Assembly: GCA_030834445.1 (NCBI GenBank)
Contig: JAURFC010000004.1
Span: forward strand, 1-50,074
Direction of reading: 5' to 3'
DNA length: 50,074 nucleotides
Source of the DNA: Bacillota bacterium
GTDB lineage: Bacteria > Bacillota_I > Bacilli_A > RFN20 > CAG-826
The translations under genes and the position numbers were made by a program. The notes under the pieces were generated by a model that saw only the letters and a program-made list of their open reading frames with translations, was not told the DNA's origin and did not search any database. Positions 9,985 through 18,290 of the stretch are shown piece after piece; within the stretch, counting starts at the first letter, position 1; every line of letters begins with the position of its first letter.

Positions 9985-10464
9985 ATGAATAGTCATATCG
10001 ACAAAGGCATGAGATTAGCAATTGAAAAAGCAGAAGAAACCATGAATAAAGATTTGGGTGGACCTTTTGGTGCATCTGTTATTAGTAAAAGTGGTGAAGT
10101 GATATCAGTCTCTTCAAATTCTGTATTGGGTGATCACGATCCTACTGCACATGCAGAAATCAACGCAATTAGAAAAGCATGTCAAGTATTAAAAACACAT
10201 GATTTAACAGATTATATATTAGTAACGACTTCATACCCATGCCCAATGTGTTTAGGTGCAATCATGTGGTCTAACATTAAAGAAGTGATTTATGGTTGTC
10301 GTTTAGATGATGCTAAGGGGATTGGGTTTAGAGATGACCTTATGTATGATTTTATTAAGATGGATATGAAAAACAAAGATATCTTAGTATTAGAAGAGGT
10401 ACAAAGAAATTCTTGTTTAAAATTATTTAAATCATATCATGAACAAAATAAAACTTTATATTAA
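9985..10464 (+). CDS. Nucleobase deaminase, GuaD-like (CDA family)
   Basis: DPTAHAEINAIRKAC and PCPMCLGAI zinc motifs; GuaD-like C-terminus (LFKSYHEQNKTLY). Confidence 0.8.
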   Translation: MNSHIDKGMRLAIEKAEETMNKDLGGPFGASVISKSGEVISVSSNSVLGDHDPTAHAEINAIRKACQVLKTHDLTDYILVTTSYPCPMCLGAIMWSNIKEVIYGCRLDDAKGIGFRDDLMYDFIKMDMKNKDILVLEEVQRNSCLKLFKSYHEQNKTLY

Positions 10465-10497
10465 TTTTTATAGATGAAAAAATAGAAATGTTTAAAC

Positions 10498-10523
10498 AAA
10501 GCCATCATTTGATGGCTTTTTTT
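10498..10523 (+). terminator. Rho-independent terminator
   Basis: AAAGCCATCA-tt-TGATGGCTTTTTTT. Confidence 0.8.
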
Positions 10524-10611
10524 CATATTACAACCGTTTTCATTACTCGTTTCCTTTACAAACTGACAACCTCTTGAAATAATATGAGTTGTGAGAAAAA
10601 GGAGAGATACG

Positions 10612-10683
10612 ATGAAAAGACTATTATTAATATTTACAGTATTGCTTGCAGGATTATCACTTGGGTTGCGTAACCTATTTTAA
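10612..10683 (+). pseudogene. Truncated lipoprotein/signal peptide remnant (MKRLLLIFTVLLAGLSLGLRNLF)
   Basis: Good RBS (aaaggagag) and signal peptide, interrupted where the cassette left-end repeat begins. Confidence 0.5.
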
Positions 10684-10722
10684 TACAATTGCGCCCCCTC
10701 ATCAATAATCTATGCACTCCTA
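10662..10722. repeat. Left-end repeat, copy 1
   Basis: TGGGTTGCGTAACCTATTTTAATACAATTGCGCCCCCT matches 20850 copy; units at 10691 and 10712 (21-bp spacing). Confidence 0.6.
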
Positions 10723-10827
10723 TAAAAAGGTTGCTTGCCACAATATTATCCTTTAATAGAGTTACATTCACTTGTGCTGAGTTAAGTGTTCAAAATTAAA
10801 TGTGTGAAATACGCTACACAATCCAAT

Positions 10828-11166
10828 CTATTTAAGTATGATATGTTTAAAATACTGTTCTTGGAACATTATTAGCTGTTCTATCTCTTCATTGCTATAA
10901 GACTGATTATCAGGAACTATTATTAACTTATCATCATCTTCTTCTAGTCGTCTTATAACAGCAATACATTTCCCTTTATACTCTTTAATTGGATAATCTA
11001 TTCCCAACACATAACAATCTAGCTCATCCCCATCACCACTTACAGTATCAGGAACAAATCCATAATTAACCTTATATACAATATCAGAACGCTTTGGATG
11101 TACTGATCCTAATGGTCTGTCTATTGAAACACTTACAATCTTTCCAATATATTTTTTTGAGTTCAT
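10828..11166 (-). CDS. Short family I inorganic pyrophosphatase-like protein
   Basis: NYGFVPDTVSGDGDELDCYVLG...EEDDDKLIIVPD active-site-like motifs; RBS aggagg. Confidence 0.8.
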   Translation of the reverse strand: MNSKKYIGKIVSVSIDRPLGSVHPKRSDIVYKVNYGFVPDTVSGDGDELDCYVLGIDYPIKEYKGKCIAVIRRLEEDDDKLIIVPDNQSYSNEEIEQLIMFQEQYFKHIILK

Positions 11167-11305
11167 AAACTACTCCTCCTAGCTTTTAAGCATTTTTATC
11201 TAAAGGTTTGTCCTGTATTACCCTTTGTCTTGTCATTATGGATTTTATCACTGTTTTTGATAACCTCTAGACTAACTTTACTACAACCGATGCTAAAAGT
11301 TCATT

Positions 11306-11626
11306 TTATTTATCTAGCTTAGATAACAACTCTGGTATATTTACTGTAGCAATGTCATAAATGATATTTAGTCTAATACCTTCGTATTCATGTGATATCA
11401 TATTTCTTAAGCCAATAATGCTTGGCCAATGAATAGAAGGATGATTTTGTTTTGTCTCATCTGAAAGTTTCTTCGCTGTTTCACCAATTTGTTCTAGATT
11501 TAATATAACTGCATCGACTTTCTCGTCGTTGTTCTCAAAGTCTTTGAATGTATGAACTTCTTCTATATATCTGCATATTTTCTTTGCATACTTAATAATA
11601 CGATCAATATATATCTTATCTTTCAT
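11306..11626 (-). CDS. hepT: HepT-like HEPN toxin (DUF86)
   Basis: RNMISHEY (Rx4HxY); adjacent MNT-domain gene with 11-nt overlap. Confidence 0.88.
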   Translation of the reverse strand: MKDKIYIDRIIKYAKKICRYIEEVHTFKDFENNDEKVDAVILNLEQIGETAKKLSDETKQNHPSIHWPSIIGLRNMISHEYEGIRLNIIYDIATVNIPELLSKLDK

Positions 11627-12110
11627 AAATCAATACTCCTGTCTTTTTAATATCTTCATCTATTTTCGAATGTTCTTGAATTGTTTTATTACTTAGAACT
11701 TCCACTTTTTTCTTTAAATTTTCTCTTAGTTGTTCAACGAATTCAAAATACTCTAATCCGTATAAATCAGATTCCATATATAAATCAATATCACTATTTG
11801 CTGTAGCTTGCCCTTTGACATAAGAGCCAAACAAATATATACGTTTAATACCATATTTTTCTGCAATTTTAACAACACCTTTTTTAATAGTCAAAAATGA
11901 TAAAATACCAGTTGACTCATCAACAACCATTTGTTGTTCATTCGATTCCCTTAATATTCTATCTATCAATAAGTTAAGTGTCCATTCACTTGGTGTTCTA
12001 GTTTCTTGTTCCCAGTTTCTTATGGTATTTACTGGAATACCAATCAAGTTAGATATTTCTAATTGTGTAAGCCCAAGATTCTCTCTTATTGCTTTTAGTG
12101 ATTGATTCAT
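11616..12110 (-). CDS. mntA: MntA-like nucleotidyltransferase antitoxin with N-terminal XRE helix-turn-helix
   Basis: GSYVKGQATANSDID (GSx10DxD); N-terminal LGLTQLEISNLIGIPVNTIRNWEQETRTPS HTH; start 12110 with gaggtgat RBS. Confidence 0.88.
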   Translation of the reverse strand: MNQSLKAIRENLGLTQLEISNLIGIPVNTIRNWEQETRTPSEWTLNLLIDRILRESNEQQMVVDESTGILSFLTIKKGVVKIAEKYGIKRIYLFGSYVKGQATANSDIDLYMESDLYGLEYFEFVEQLRENLKKKVEVLSNKTIQEHSKIDEDIKKTGVLIYER

Positions 12111-12129
12111 ATAAATCACCTCCACTTAT

Positions 12130-12176
12130 ATTATATACCCCATTGAAGTAGTTGTCAACTGTTTAATACCTCATTG
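12130..12176 (-). promoter_or_regulatory. Consensus promoter and candidate direct-repeat operator of mntA-hepT
   Basis: Minus strand TTGACA-17-TATAAT; ATACCyCATTG at 12135 and 12166 (31 bp apart). Confidence 0.7.
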
Positions 12177-12177
12177 G

Positions 12178-12297
12178 GATATGTAATTTCACTTGTAATC
12201 GTGTAACTAGAGAGCAAATCGTGTAAATTTACTTGTAATCGTGTATATCAAAGGCATATCGTGTAAACTGACCTGTAATCGTGTAAACGTTATTCCT
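12178..12297. repeat. 20-bp-phased ATCGTGTAA repeats, copy 1
   Basis: ATCGTGTA at 12198, 12218, 12238, 12258, 12278; degenerate unit at 12178. Confidence 0.9.
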
Positions 12298-12379
12298 AAT
12301 AACGATTTTGATACTTATTTTTGTCTATTTTTAGTACCAAAATATACTCACTTAAATGATAAAAAGCCCTTATTAAAGC

Positions 12380-12402
12380 AAAAAAGGCCTGATAACTCAG
12401 GC
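12380..12402 (-). terminator. Terminator of tRNA-Leu
   Basis: Minus strand GCCTGA-gtta-TCAGGC followed by CTTTTTT. Confidence 0.65.
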
Positions 12403-12443
12403 GATTAGTAAATCGCATTTGTATCAAACCAATGCTTGTTATA

Positions 12444-12529
12444 TGGTGCAGTCGAGGAGATTTGAACTCCTACACCCGTGAAGGTACTAGACCCTGAATC
12501 TAGCGCGTCTGCCGTTCCGCCACGACTGC
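12444..12529 (-). tRNA. tRNA-Leu(CAG)
   Basis: 86 nt with encoded CCA; acceptor GCAGTCG/CGACTGC; anticodon loop TTCAGGG. Confidence 0.93.
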
Positions 12530-12543
12530 ATACGGTTATTATA

Positions 12544-14250
12544 CTAGGAAATGGCCTGCTGATACGTGTTGAGTTTTACCGAAATATAATCGTGGAAAGT
12601 GATATTTTTTTGTGTTTTTTGATTCACGGAGAAAACCACAAAGAAATCGCGTAAGGCCGGACTTGTGGGTTGAAGATACGTAAAATCTCCCCCGGTCGGA
12701 TAATACGTATCACGATACGCATAATGCATGTCATAAAACGATCCTGAAAATTGGCCGGGTGCAATATTATTGGAAGTGAGCCAGCCGCTTTGTACGATTT
12801 CTTGAAGTGCATCACGGTAAATTGTTTGATAAGTAGAAATTGCGCCTTCAACGACGGTAAAACGATGAAGCGGATTCGTACGATTGCCGTTCCAAGGGGC
12901 TAATAAGGCGGATGCAAACGGGGATAAACGCGTCATCGACGGTCCCGCGTACGCAAAATCATTTTCGGTCGGATCCCAATCCCCATTTTGACCAAGACCA
13001 CGATCTAAATCATGAGGAATAAAAACAGCTTTTCCTGTTGATGGAACAAAATACACAAACATATTGTTGAAATTATTTCGAAAATCATCAGGATTTCCGA
13101 TAAAATATGCGACGGCTTCCATCCGAATAAATTGTTCGATATCAATAAATGCTTCTAATCGGGACCGGAATCCTTCATCGTTATATTGATTGGTTTCATT
13201 AACAAGACCAATCAGGTTCGCCATATCGGAATAATCTTCCAAAACGGTATTTGTCTTTTTGTCGTAAGTAGGATGGTAATTGGTAAGATTGTTTTCAATC
13301 CCAATTTTATTTCCTTGTCGGATGTGCGTTGTCCCACTGCTAGAAACCGCATTGTCTCGAGAAAAATCTGCTGGCCCCGTTTGGGAGTAAAGCAGTTTAT
13401 ATAAATTTCCATCCGCTTCTGGGCCATCGCCTAAGCGTCGGGCAAAGAAACGACGATCCATCGGTTCAATTAAGGTATATAATCCCATGTACGTCGATTG
13501 ATAGTCTGGATTTTGAACATCGACTTGATGAAAGAAAACACCCCCTAATGTGGCTTCCGGTGACATCGTTAAAAATTCACGATACATTTTATAATTGTAC
13601 ACTTGCCGAATTTGCGTGTGGTCTTGGTTACGATTCCATTTCATATCCAGTTTTGTCATCCCAAAAAATTGGGTATTCGGAATACGATTTTCACTCGGAT
13701 TATCTGAAGAGAAGGAGACTTTTAAATTAACAAAGTCATTAATAAGACCGTCATTGTTCACAAAAGAGGTTCGTGAGGTATTCCCTTTCATACGCACACC
13801 GACGATAGGGTAACAGTACGTTTGTGTAGGTTGATCAAGGGGTGTTACTTCAATTTTCAAGGAAGCAAGCGAATAAATATCATGAAGTTCACTCCGCGTC
13901 CCATTATCAGAAATGGCTTTTAACGAGGCTTTTGACAAGGAAAAATCGAGCATGACTTTGGTTGTCGGGGCAAATAAGGTTTCAAAGCCTTCTTCCGTAT
14001 TCGCCGCTGTCACCGGGGCGCTCTCAGGGGTACAATCCCCTTCAAAAATAGGTAAGGATGGGGGTAACGTGCTCGAGCTAGGAATCGAAGTGGGTGTCTC
14101 ACTCGAGCCGTTGCTGGAGATTACTTCGGAAGAAGTTTCTAACGAGGTATCAGGTTCTGAAGACGATGAAATCGACAATAAAAAACCATCACAACTGGCG
14201 AGAATGATACTTGTAAAAAGCAAAAGATAAAGAGTCTTGAGACGTTTCAT
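12544..14250 (-). CDS. CotH kinase-family lipoprotein
   Basis: Lipobox (IILASC), Ser-rich linker, MKGNTSR and FIPHDLDRGLG CotH-type motifs. Confidence 0.75.
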   Translation of the reverse strand: MKRLKTLYLLLFTSIILASCDGFLLSISSSSEPDTSLETSSEVISSNGSSETPTSIPSSSTLPPSLPIFEGDCTPESAPVTAANTEEGFETLFAPTTKVMLDFSLSKASLKAISDNGTRSELHDIYSLASLKIEVTPLDQPTQTYCYPIVGVRMKGNTSRTSFVNNDGLINDFVNLKVSFSSDNPSENRIPNTQFFGMTKLDMKWNRNQDHTQIRQVYNYKMYREFLTMSPEATLGGVFFHQVDVQNPDYQSTYMGLYTLIEPMDRRFFARRLGDGPEADGNLYKLLYSQTGPADFSRDNAVSSSGTTHIRQGNKIGIENNLTNYHPTYDKKTNTVLEDYSDMANLIGLVNETNQYNDEGFRSRLEAFIDIEQFIRMEAVAYFIGNPDDFRNNFNNMFVYFVPSTGKAVFIPHDLDRGLGQNGDWDPTENDFAYAGPSMTRLSPFASALLAPWNGNRTNPLHRFTVVEGAISTYQTIYRDALQEIVQSGWLTSNNIAPGQFSGSFYDMHYAYRDTYYPTGGDFTYLQPTSPALRDFFVVFSVNQKTQKNITFHDYISVKLNTYQQAIS

Positions 14251-14290
14251 CTTTACAACTATAACAAAACTTTACAAAAAACTTAAGGTG

Positions 14291-14752
14291 CTATGAAAGA
14301 CTTTCAACGACCTGTTGCATTAACCGTTCAAGATAATGTTGGTCGATGGTATCAAAAGCAGCGTGATCATAAGAGTCTAAATCAAGCACACCTAGCAAGA
14401 TTCCGTTGTGAAGAAGGGGGACGACAATTTCGGATTGACTGCCCGCATCGCAGGCAATATGGCCAGGAAAAGCATGAACATCTTCCACAATGACGGTTTT
14501 TTCTTCGCGGGCGGCTTTACCGCAGACACCCTTTTCAAAAGGAATATGTGTGGTCGCAACTAGACCTTGGAACGGACCCAAGTAAAGTGAGCGATCCTCA
14601 TTTTTTAAGTAAAAACCACACCAAGATAGATAAGGGATATTTTGTTTCAGTAACGAGGCGATGTTGGCCAATAACGAGACCGGCTTTAAACCAGGTTCAA
14701 TTAAACCACTCGCTTGCAGTAAGACAGATTCATAAAGTGCTTTTTTATCCAT
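14291..14752 (-). CDS. GAF-domain free methionine-(R)-sulfoxide reductase-like
   Basis: LGPFQG, GVCGKAA, DVHAFPGHIACD, SEIVVPL motifs. Confidence 0.85.
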   Translation of the reverse strand: MDKKALYESVLLQASGLIEPGLKPVSLLANIASLLKQNIPYLSWCGFYLKNEDRSLYLGPFQGLVATTHIPFEKGVCGKAAREEKTVIVEDVHAFPGHIACDAGSQSEIVVPLLHNGILLGVLDLDSYDHAAFDTIDQHYLERLMQQVVESLS

Positions 14753-14755
14753 ACT

Positions 14756-15262
14756 TTACTTACGTTCATCCTTTTTCATGACCGAAAAATTGACATGGCA
14801 ATAACCAAAAGGATTTTTATCCAAGTAATCTTGATGGTACGTTTCCGCATCAAAGAAACCACGTTCTTGTTCAAGTTCCACGGCGATCGGTAAACGATAA
14901 TGTTGTTGTTCTTTTTTTAGAAAGGCTTCTGCGATGACACAATCAGCTTCATCGTAATAATAAATGCCGGTACGGTATTGAATGCCTTCATCATGGCCTT
15001 GTTTATTAATGGAAGTCGGATCAATGATGCGGAATAAGTGTTCTAAAAGTTTTTCTAACGTAATTTCATGTTCATTAAATTCAATATAAACCGCTTCTGC
15101 GTGCGTCGCTTTTTCTTCACAAACGTCTTCATAGGTAGGGTTGGCGTAGTTACCATTCACATAACCCACTTGGGTATCGGTCACTCCACGAAGCATTTTA
15201 AAATACGCTTCGACCCCCCAGAAACAACCCCCTGCTAAAATAATCTTTTTCATCCTCATCAC
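14756..15262 (-). CDS. msrA: Peptide methionine-(S)-sulfoxide reductase
   Basis: AGGCFWGVEAYF motif and MsrA length. Confidence 0.95.
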   Translation of the reverse strand: MMRMKKIILAGGCFWGVEAYFKMLRGVTDTQVGYVNGNYANPTYEDVCEEKATHAEAVYIEFNEHEITLEKLLEHLFRIIDPTSINKQGHDEGIQYRTGIYYYDEADCVIAEAFLKKEQQHYRLPIAVELEQERGFFDAETYHQDYLDKNPFGYCHVNFSVMKKDERK

Positions 15263-15358
15263 CTCGTTGCAAAAATATTATATGCAATGCCTCTACGAAA
15301 TGTTAAGTTCGTGCTTACAGGGAATGAAAGTGTTAGGATAAGAATGGAGGAAAGAACC

Positions 15359-16189
15359 ATGATTTTTCAAAAAACACTCACACTTTCTAATGGCGTTATC
15401 GTCCCCTTACTCGGCTTTGGAACGTGGCAAATCAAACCGGGCGACGAGGCGTATCAATCGACCTTAACCGCGTTAAAACTCGGTTACCGTCACATTGATA
15501 CCGCTGCCGCGTATCGCAACGAACAATCGGTTGGCCAAGCGATTAAAGATTTTGGATTACCGCGAGATCAGGTCTTTATTACAACCAAACTAGAATCCCA
15601 TATCAAAGACTATGATCAAGCCTTAGTCGAATTTGAAAACTCCCGCACGCGCCTTGGGGTTGATTATATTGACCTTTATTTAATTCACGCGCCATGGCCA
15701 TGGTCAGAATGGCAAACGAATCCGGATTATTCTAAAGGCAACATTGCCGCGTGGAAAGCGATGGAAAAACTTTATCATGAAAAGAAAATTCGCAGCCTTG
15801 GTGTTTCTAACTTTGAAATTGATCATTTAGAAAAACTGCTCAAAGAAACAACGATTGTCCCCCACGCCAACCAAATCCCCTTATGGATTGGTCGTCCCCA
15901 AAAAGCATTACGTGCGTTTTGTGAAGCCAAAGGTATTGCGATTGAAGCCTACTCTCCCTTAGCAACCGGTCGTATTTTCAAACAACCGCTCCTACAAGAA
16001 CTCGCGACCAAATACGGCAAAACGATGGCCCAAATTGCCATTCGCTTTACGGTTGAACTGGGAGCGATTACCTTACCCAAATCCATCACGCCCAGTCGCA
16101 TTGAAGAAAATGGAAACCTTGATTTCGCCCTTGAAGGGCGTGATATGGAACGTCTACTTGCCCTTGAAGGGTTAAACTACCGCGATTAA
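15359..16189 (+). CDS. Aldo/keto reductase
   Basis: GFGTWQI, HIDTAAAYRNE, LYLIHAPWP, GVSNFEIDHLE; RBS ggagg before ATG 15359. Confidence 0.92.
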   Translation: MIFQKTLTLSNGVIVPLLGFGTWQIKPGDEAYQSTLTALKLGYRHIDTAAAYRNEQSVGQAIKDFGLPRDQVFITTKLESHIKDYDQALVEFENSRTRLGVDYIDLYLIHAPWPWSEWQTNPDYSKGNIAAWKAMEKLYHEKKIRSLGVSNFEIDHLEKLLKETTIVPHANQIPLWIGRPQKALRAFCEAKGIAIEAYSPLATGRIFKQPLLQELATKYGKTMAQIAIRFTVELGAITLPKSITPSRIEENGNLDFALEGRDMERLLALEGLNYRD

Positions 16190-16209
16190 TTCATCTCTTT
16201 TTCCAAGAA

Positions 16210-16236
16210 AAAAAGCCTGAGTGTTCAGGCTTTTTG
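16210..16236. terminator. Terminator between aldo/keto reductase and tRNA-Ala (possibly bidirectional)
   Basis: AAAAAGCCTGA-gtgt-TCAGGCTTTTTG. Confidence 0.75.
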
Positions 16237-16245
16237 TTTGCATTT

Positions 16246-16321
16246 TGGTGGAGCTGACGAGGCTCGAACTCGCGACCTCCTCCATGCCATGGAGGCGCTC
16301 TACCAACTGAGCTACAGCCCC
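16246..16321 (-). tRNA. tRNA-Ala(GGC)
   Basis: 76 nt, GGGGCTGTAGCTCAGTTGGTAGAGC..., anticodon loop ATGGCAT, encoded CCA. Confidence 0.94.
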
Positions 16322-16365
16322 AAATTGCTTATTTACTTTAGCAAATTCCGTATCAGGTAGCAAGA

Positions 16366-17991
16366 TTAACGTAATGTTAAGCCTAAAAACACTAAAACCA
16401 CCGCAAGTAACCAGACATTTAGGGAAGGAAAGGAGATGGTAAAATCGCGAATTTGTTGGAACGGTTTCGCGTCTTTACGTATGACGCCATAATAGAGTGT
16501 CAATCCAAGGGAGAAATACAATACATAATCCACCAGCGATGCAAGGGAACCGATGTGGACATCATACGCGGTAAAGCCATAAAGAGTTTGAATGATTGGT
16601 TGATAAAATAAGCCAATCGCGAGCATAAGTATCGCCATCAAGGTCATCGGGAGATGTTGACGAAAACTCGATTTCCCAACATCGATACCGGCTTTGGGTT
16701 GGCCGGTAAACATCACCAAAAGTTTTGAAAAAGAAATCATCGTACCCACGTTAATCGCTTGAAAGAGTATCATCCATAATGCATCATCCGCAAACGCGTA
16801 TTTAATCATAGTTTTTGAGACATACCCATTGAAAAAGGGTGCCCCAGTAATCCCGAGAATTCCCACCAAAAACAAGGTCGCTGTCCATGGCATCGTCTGA
16901 AATAGCCCTCGTATTTCATAAACTTTTTTCGTGTTATAAACCTTGATGATGACGCCCGCGGCCAAAAAGAGTAACCCTTTAAACAAGGCATGATTGAGAA
17001 GATGGAGAACACCCCCGACATAAGAATTTCCTGATCCAAACGAGATGCCAATCATCATCAAACCGACTTGGGAAATCGTATGGTAGGCCAAGACTTGTTT
17101 TATATCTTTTTGCGTCATCGCAAAAAGCACCCCTAAGCCACCGGAGACAAATCCAAGCACAAAAAACACCTGGTCAAAGCCATACGGTTGACCAAACATA
17201 TCCCCATGCAAACGCATAATGAGATAGAGGGATACTTTGACAATTAATCCAGACAATAACGCTGAGATGGACGACTGAGCGACTCCATGCGCTTTGGGAA
17301 GCCATGCATACACGGGGAATACTGCCCCTTTTACCATCCATGCTGCCATCATGAGGCCATAGGCCACACGCATGAGCATCGTGTCTTCATACGTAGACAT
17401 CATCTCGGCCACCAGGCGAATATTAATCGTACCAAATAAATAATAAATGAGCATGACGCCGATTAAATAAAGCATCGCTGCCACCGAGGAAATGAGTAAA
17501 TATTGCAAACCTGCTTTCAGCGATTGTTCGGCTTTACGGTATGCGATTAAAATCGTCACGAGTAAACTTGTTAATTCTAAAAACACAAAGAGGTTGAATA
17601 AATCATTCGTCATCAATAGACCGATGAATACCCCTTCTAAAAACGTCAAAAAGAAAAAGTACTTCTTCTCTTTTCGATTCGCTTTAAACGAGTAATACAT
17701 GATGATGAAAAACATCACAATGGTGAGTCCGACAAACGTGAGATTGAGTGCATCTGCATAAAAACTAATGCCAATCCAATCCGCATACCCCCCAAACACC
17801 AAAAGAGCATCTTCAGGAAAGGCACGAAGATGACCAATATAAAGGATAAAAAGAAGCAGTAAGATGGCCTGTAAGGGAAACACTAAACCGTGAATCCAAT
17901 TTGGTTTCACCATAAACATGATAATCGCGGTGATAATCGGTAAAAACACCCAAACAATCGGAAGGATATTCATCGCTTTAAATCCTTCCAT
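16366..17991 (-). CDS. mrpD: Mrp antiporter subunit D (NuoM/N-like)
   Basis: 541 aa proton-translocating antiporter signature (MKGAVFPVYAWLPKAHGVAQSSISALLSG); Mrp operon context. Confidence 0.88.
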   Translation of the reverse strand: MEGFKAMNILPIVWVFLPIITAIIMFMVKPNWIHGLVFPLQAILLLLFILYIGHLRAFPEDALLVFGGYADWIGISFYADALNLTFVGLTIVMFFIIMYYSFKANRKEKKYFFFLTFLEGVFIGLLMTNDLFNLFVFLELTSLLVTILIAYRKAEQSLKAGLQYLLISSVAAMLYLIGVMLIYYLFGTINIRLVAEMMSTYEDTMLMRVAYGLMMAAWMVKGAVFPVYAWLPKAHGVAQSSISALLSGLIVKVSLYLIMRLHGDMFGQPYGFDQVFFVLGFVSGGLGVLFAMTQKDIKQVLAYHTISQVGLMMIGISFGSGNSYVGGVLHLLNHALFKGLLFLAAGVIIKVYNTKKVYEIRGLFQTMPWTATLFLVGILGITGAPFFNGYVSKTMIKYAFADDALWMILFQAINVGTMISFSKLLVMFTGQPKAGIDVGKSSFRQHLPMTLMAILMLAIGLFYQPIIQTLYGFTAYDVHIGSLASLVDYVLYFSLGLTLYYGVIRKDAKPFQQIRDFTISFPSLNVWLLAVVLVFLGLTLR

Positions 17992-18290
17992 TCGATTGAG
18001 CCATGATGATGGAAAATTTTAATACTAATGATGAGCGCTAAACTCGTCACCGTCGACCCAATGACTATCGTGGTAATCATGAGCGCTTGTGGAATCGGAT
18101 CGACAATCGCTAGACTCACATCCGAGGTAATGGGAATCACGCCACCATTCCATGTGCCTAAATTTAAGAAAAGTAAGATGACGCCCGATTCAATCATCGT
18201 TGCCATAAACACACTTTTAATAATATTCGTGCTAGAAATAAGACCATAAAGTCCCACTAAAATAATGATGAGTGTCACATACGGATTCAT
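17970..18290 (-). CDS. mrpC: Mrp antiporter subunit C (NuoK-like)
   Basis: Small 3-TM protein with DPIPQALMITTIVIG motif. Confidence 0.9.
   Translation of the reverse strand: MNPYVTLIIILVGLYGLISSTNIIKSVFMATMIESGVILLFLNLGTWNGGVIPITSDVSLAIVDPIPQALMITTIVIGSTVTSLALIISIKIFHHHGSIEWKDLKR

Larger units (their letters stand above)
10662..12400. mobile_element. Candidate non-autonomous cassette 1 (PPase + HepT + XRE-MntA cargo)
   Basis: Left end related to 20850-20930, right end with 20-bp-phased ATCGTGTAA repeats also seen at 22221-22250; no transposase seen. Confidence 0.4.

Noticed and set aside
12178-12297. 20-bp-periodic repeats as a CRISPR array
   Set aside because: Conserved core is only about 9 bp with 11-bp intervals and a 40-bp superperiod; no cas genes; too short for repeat-spacer architecture.
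13186-14230. Plus-strand ORFs opposite the CotH gene
   Set aside because: Overlap a well-supported minus-strand CDS; no motifs or RBS.
16172-16363. 63-aa minus ORF
   Set aside because: It spans the tRNA-Ala gene (translation includes the familiar GAVAQLVERLHGMEEVASSSLVSST tRNA artefact).
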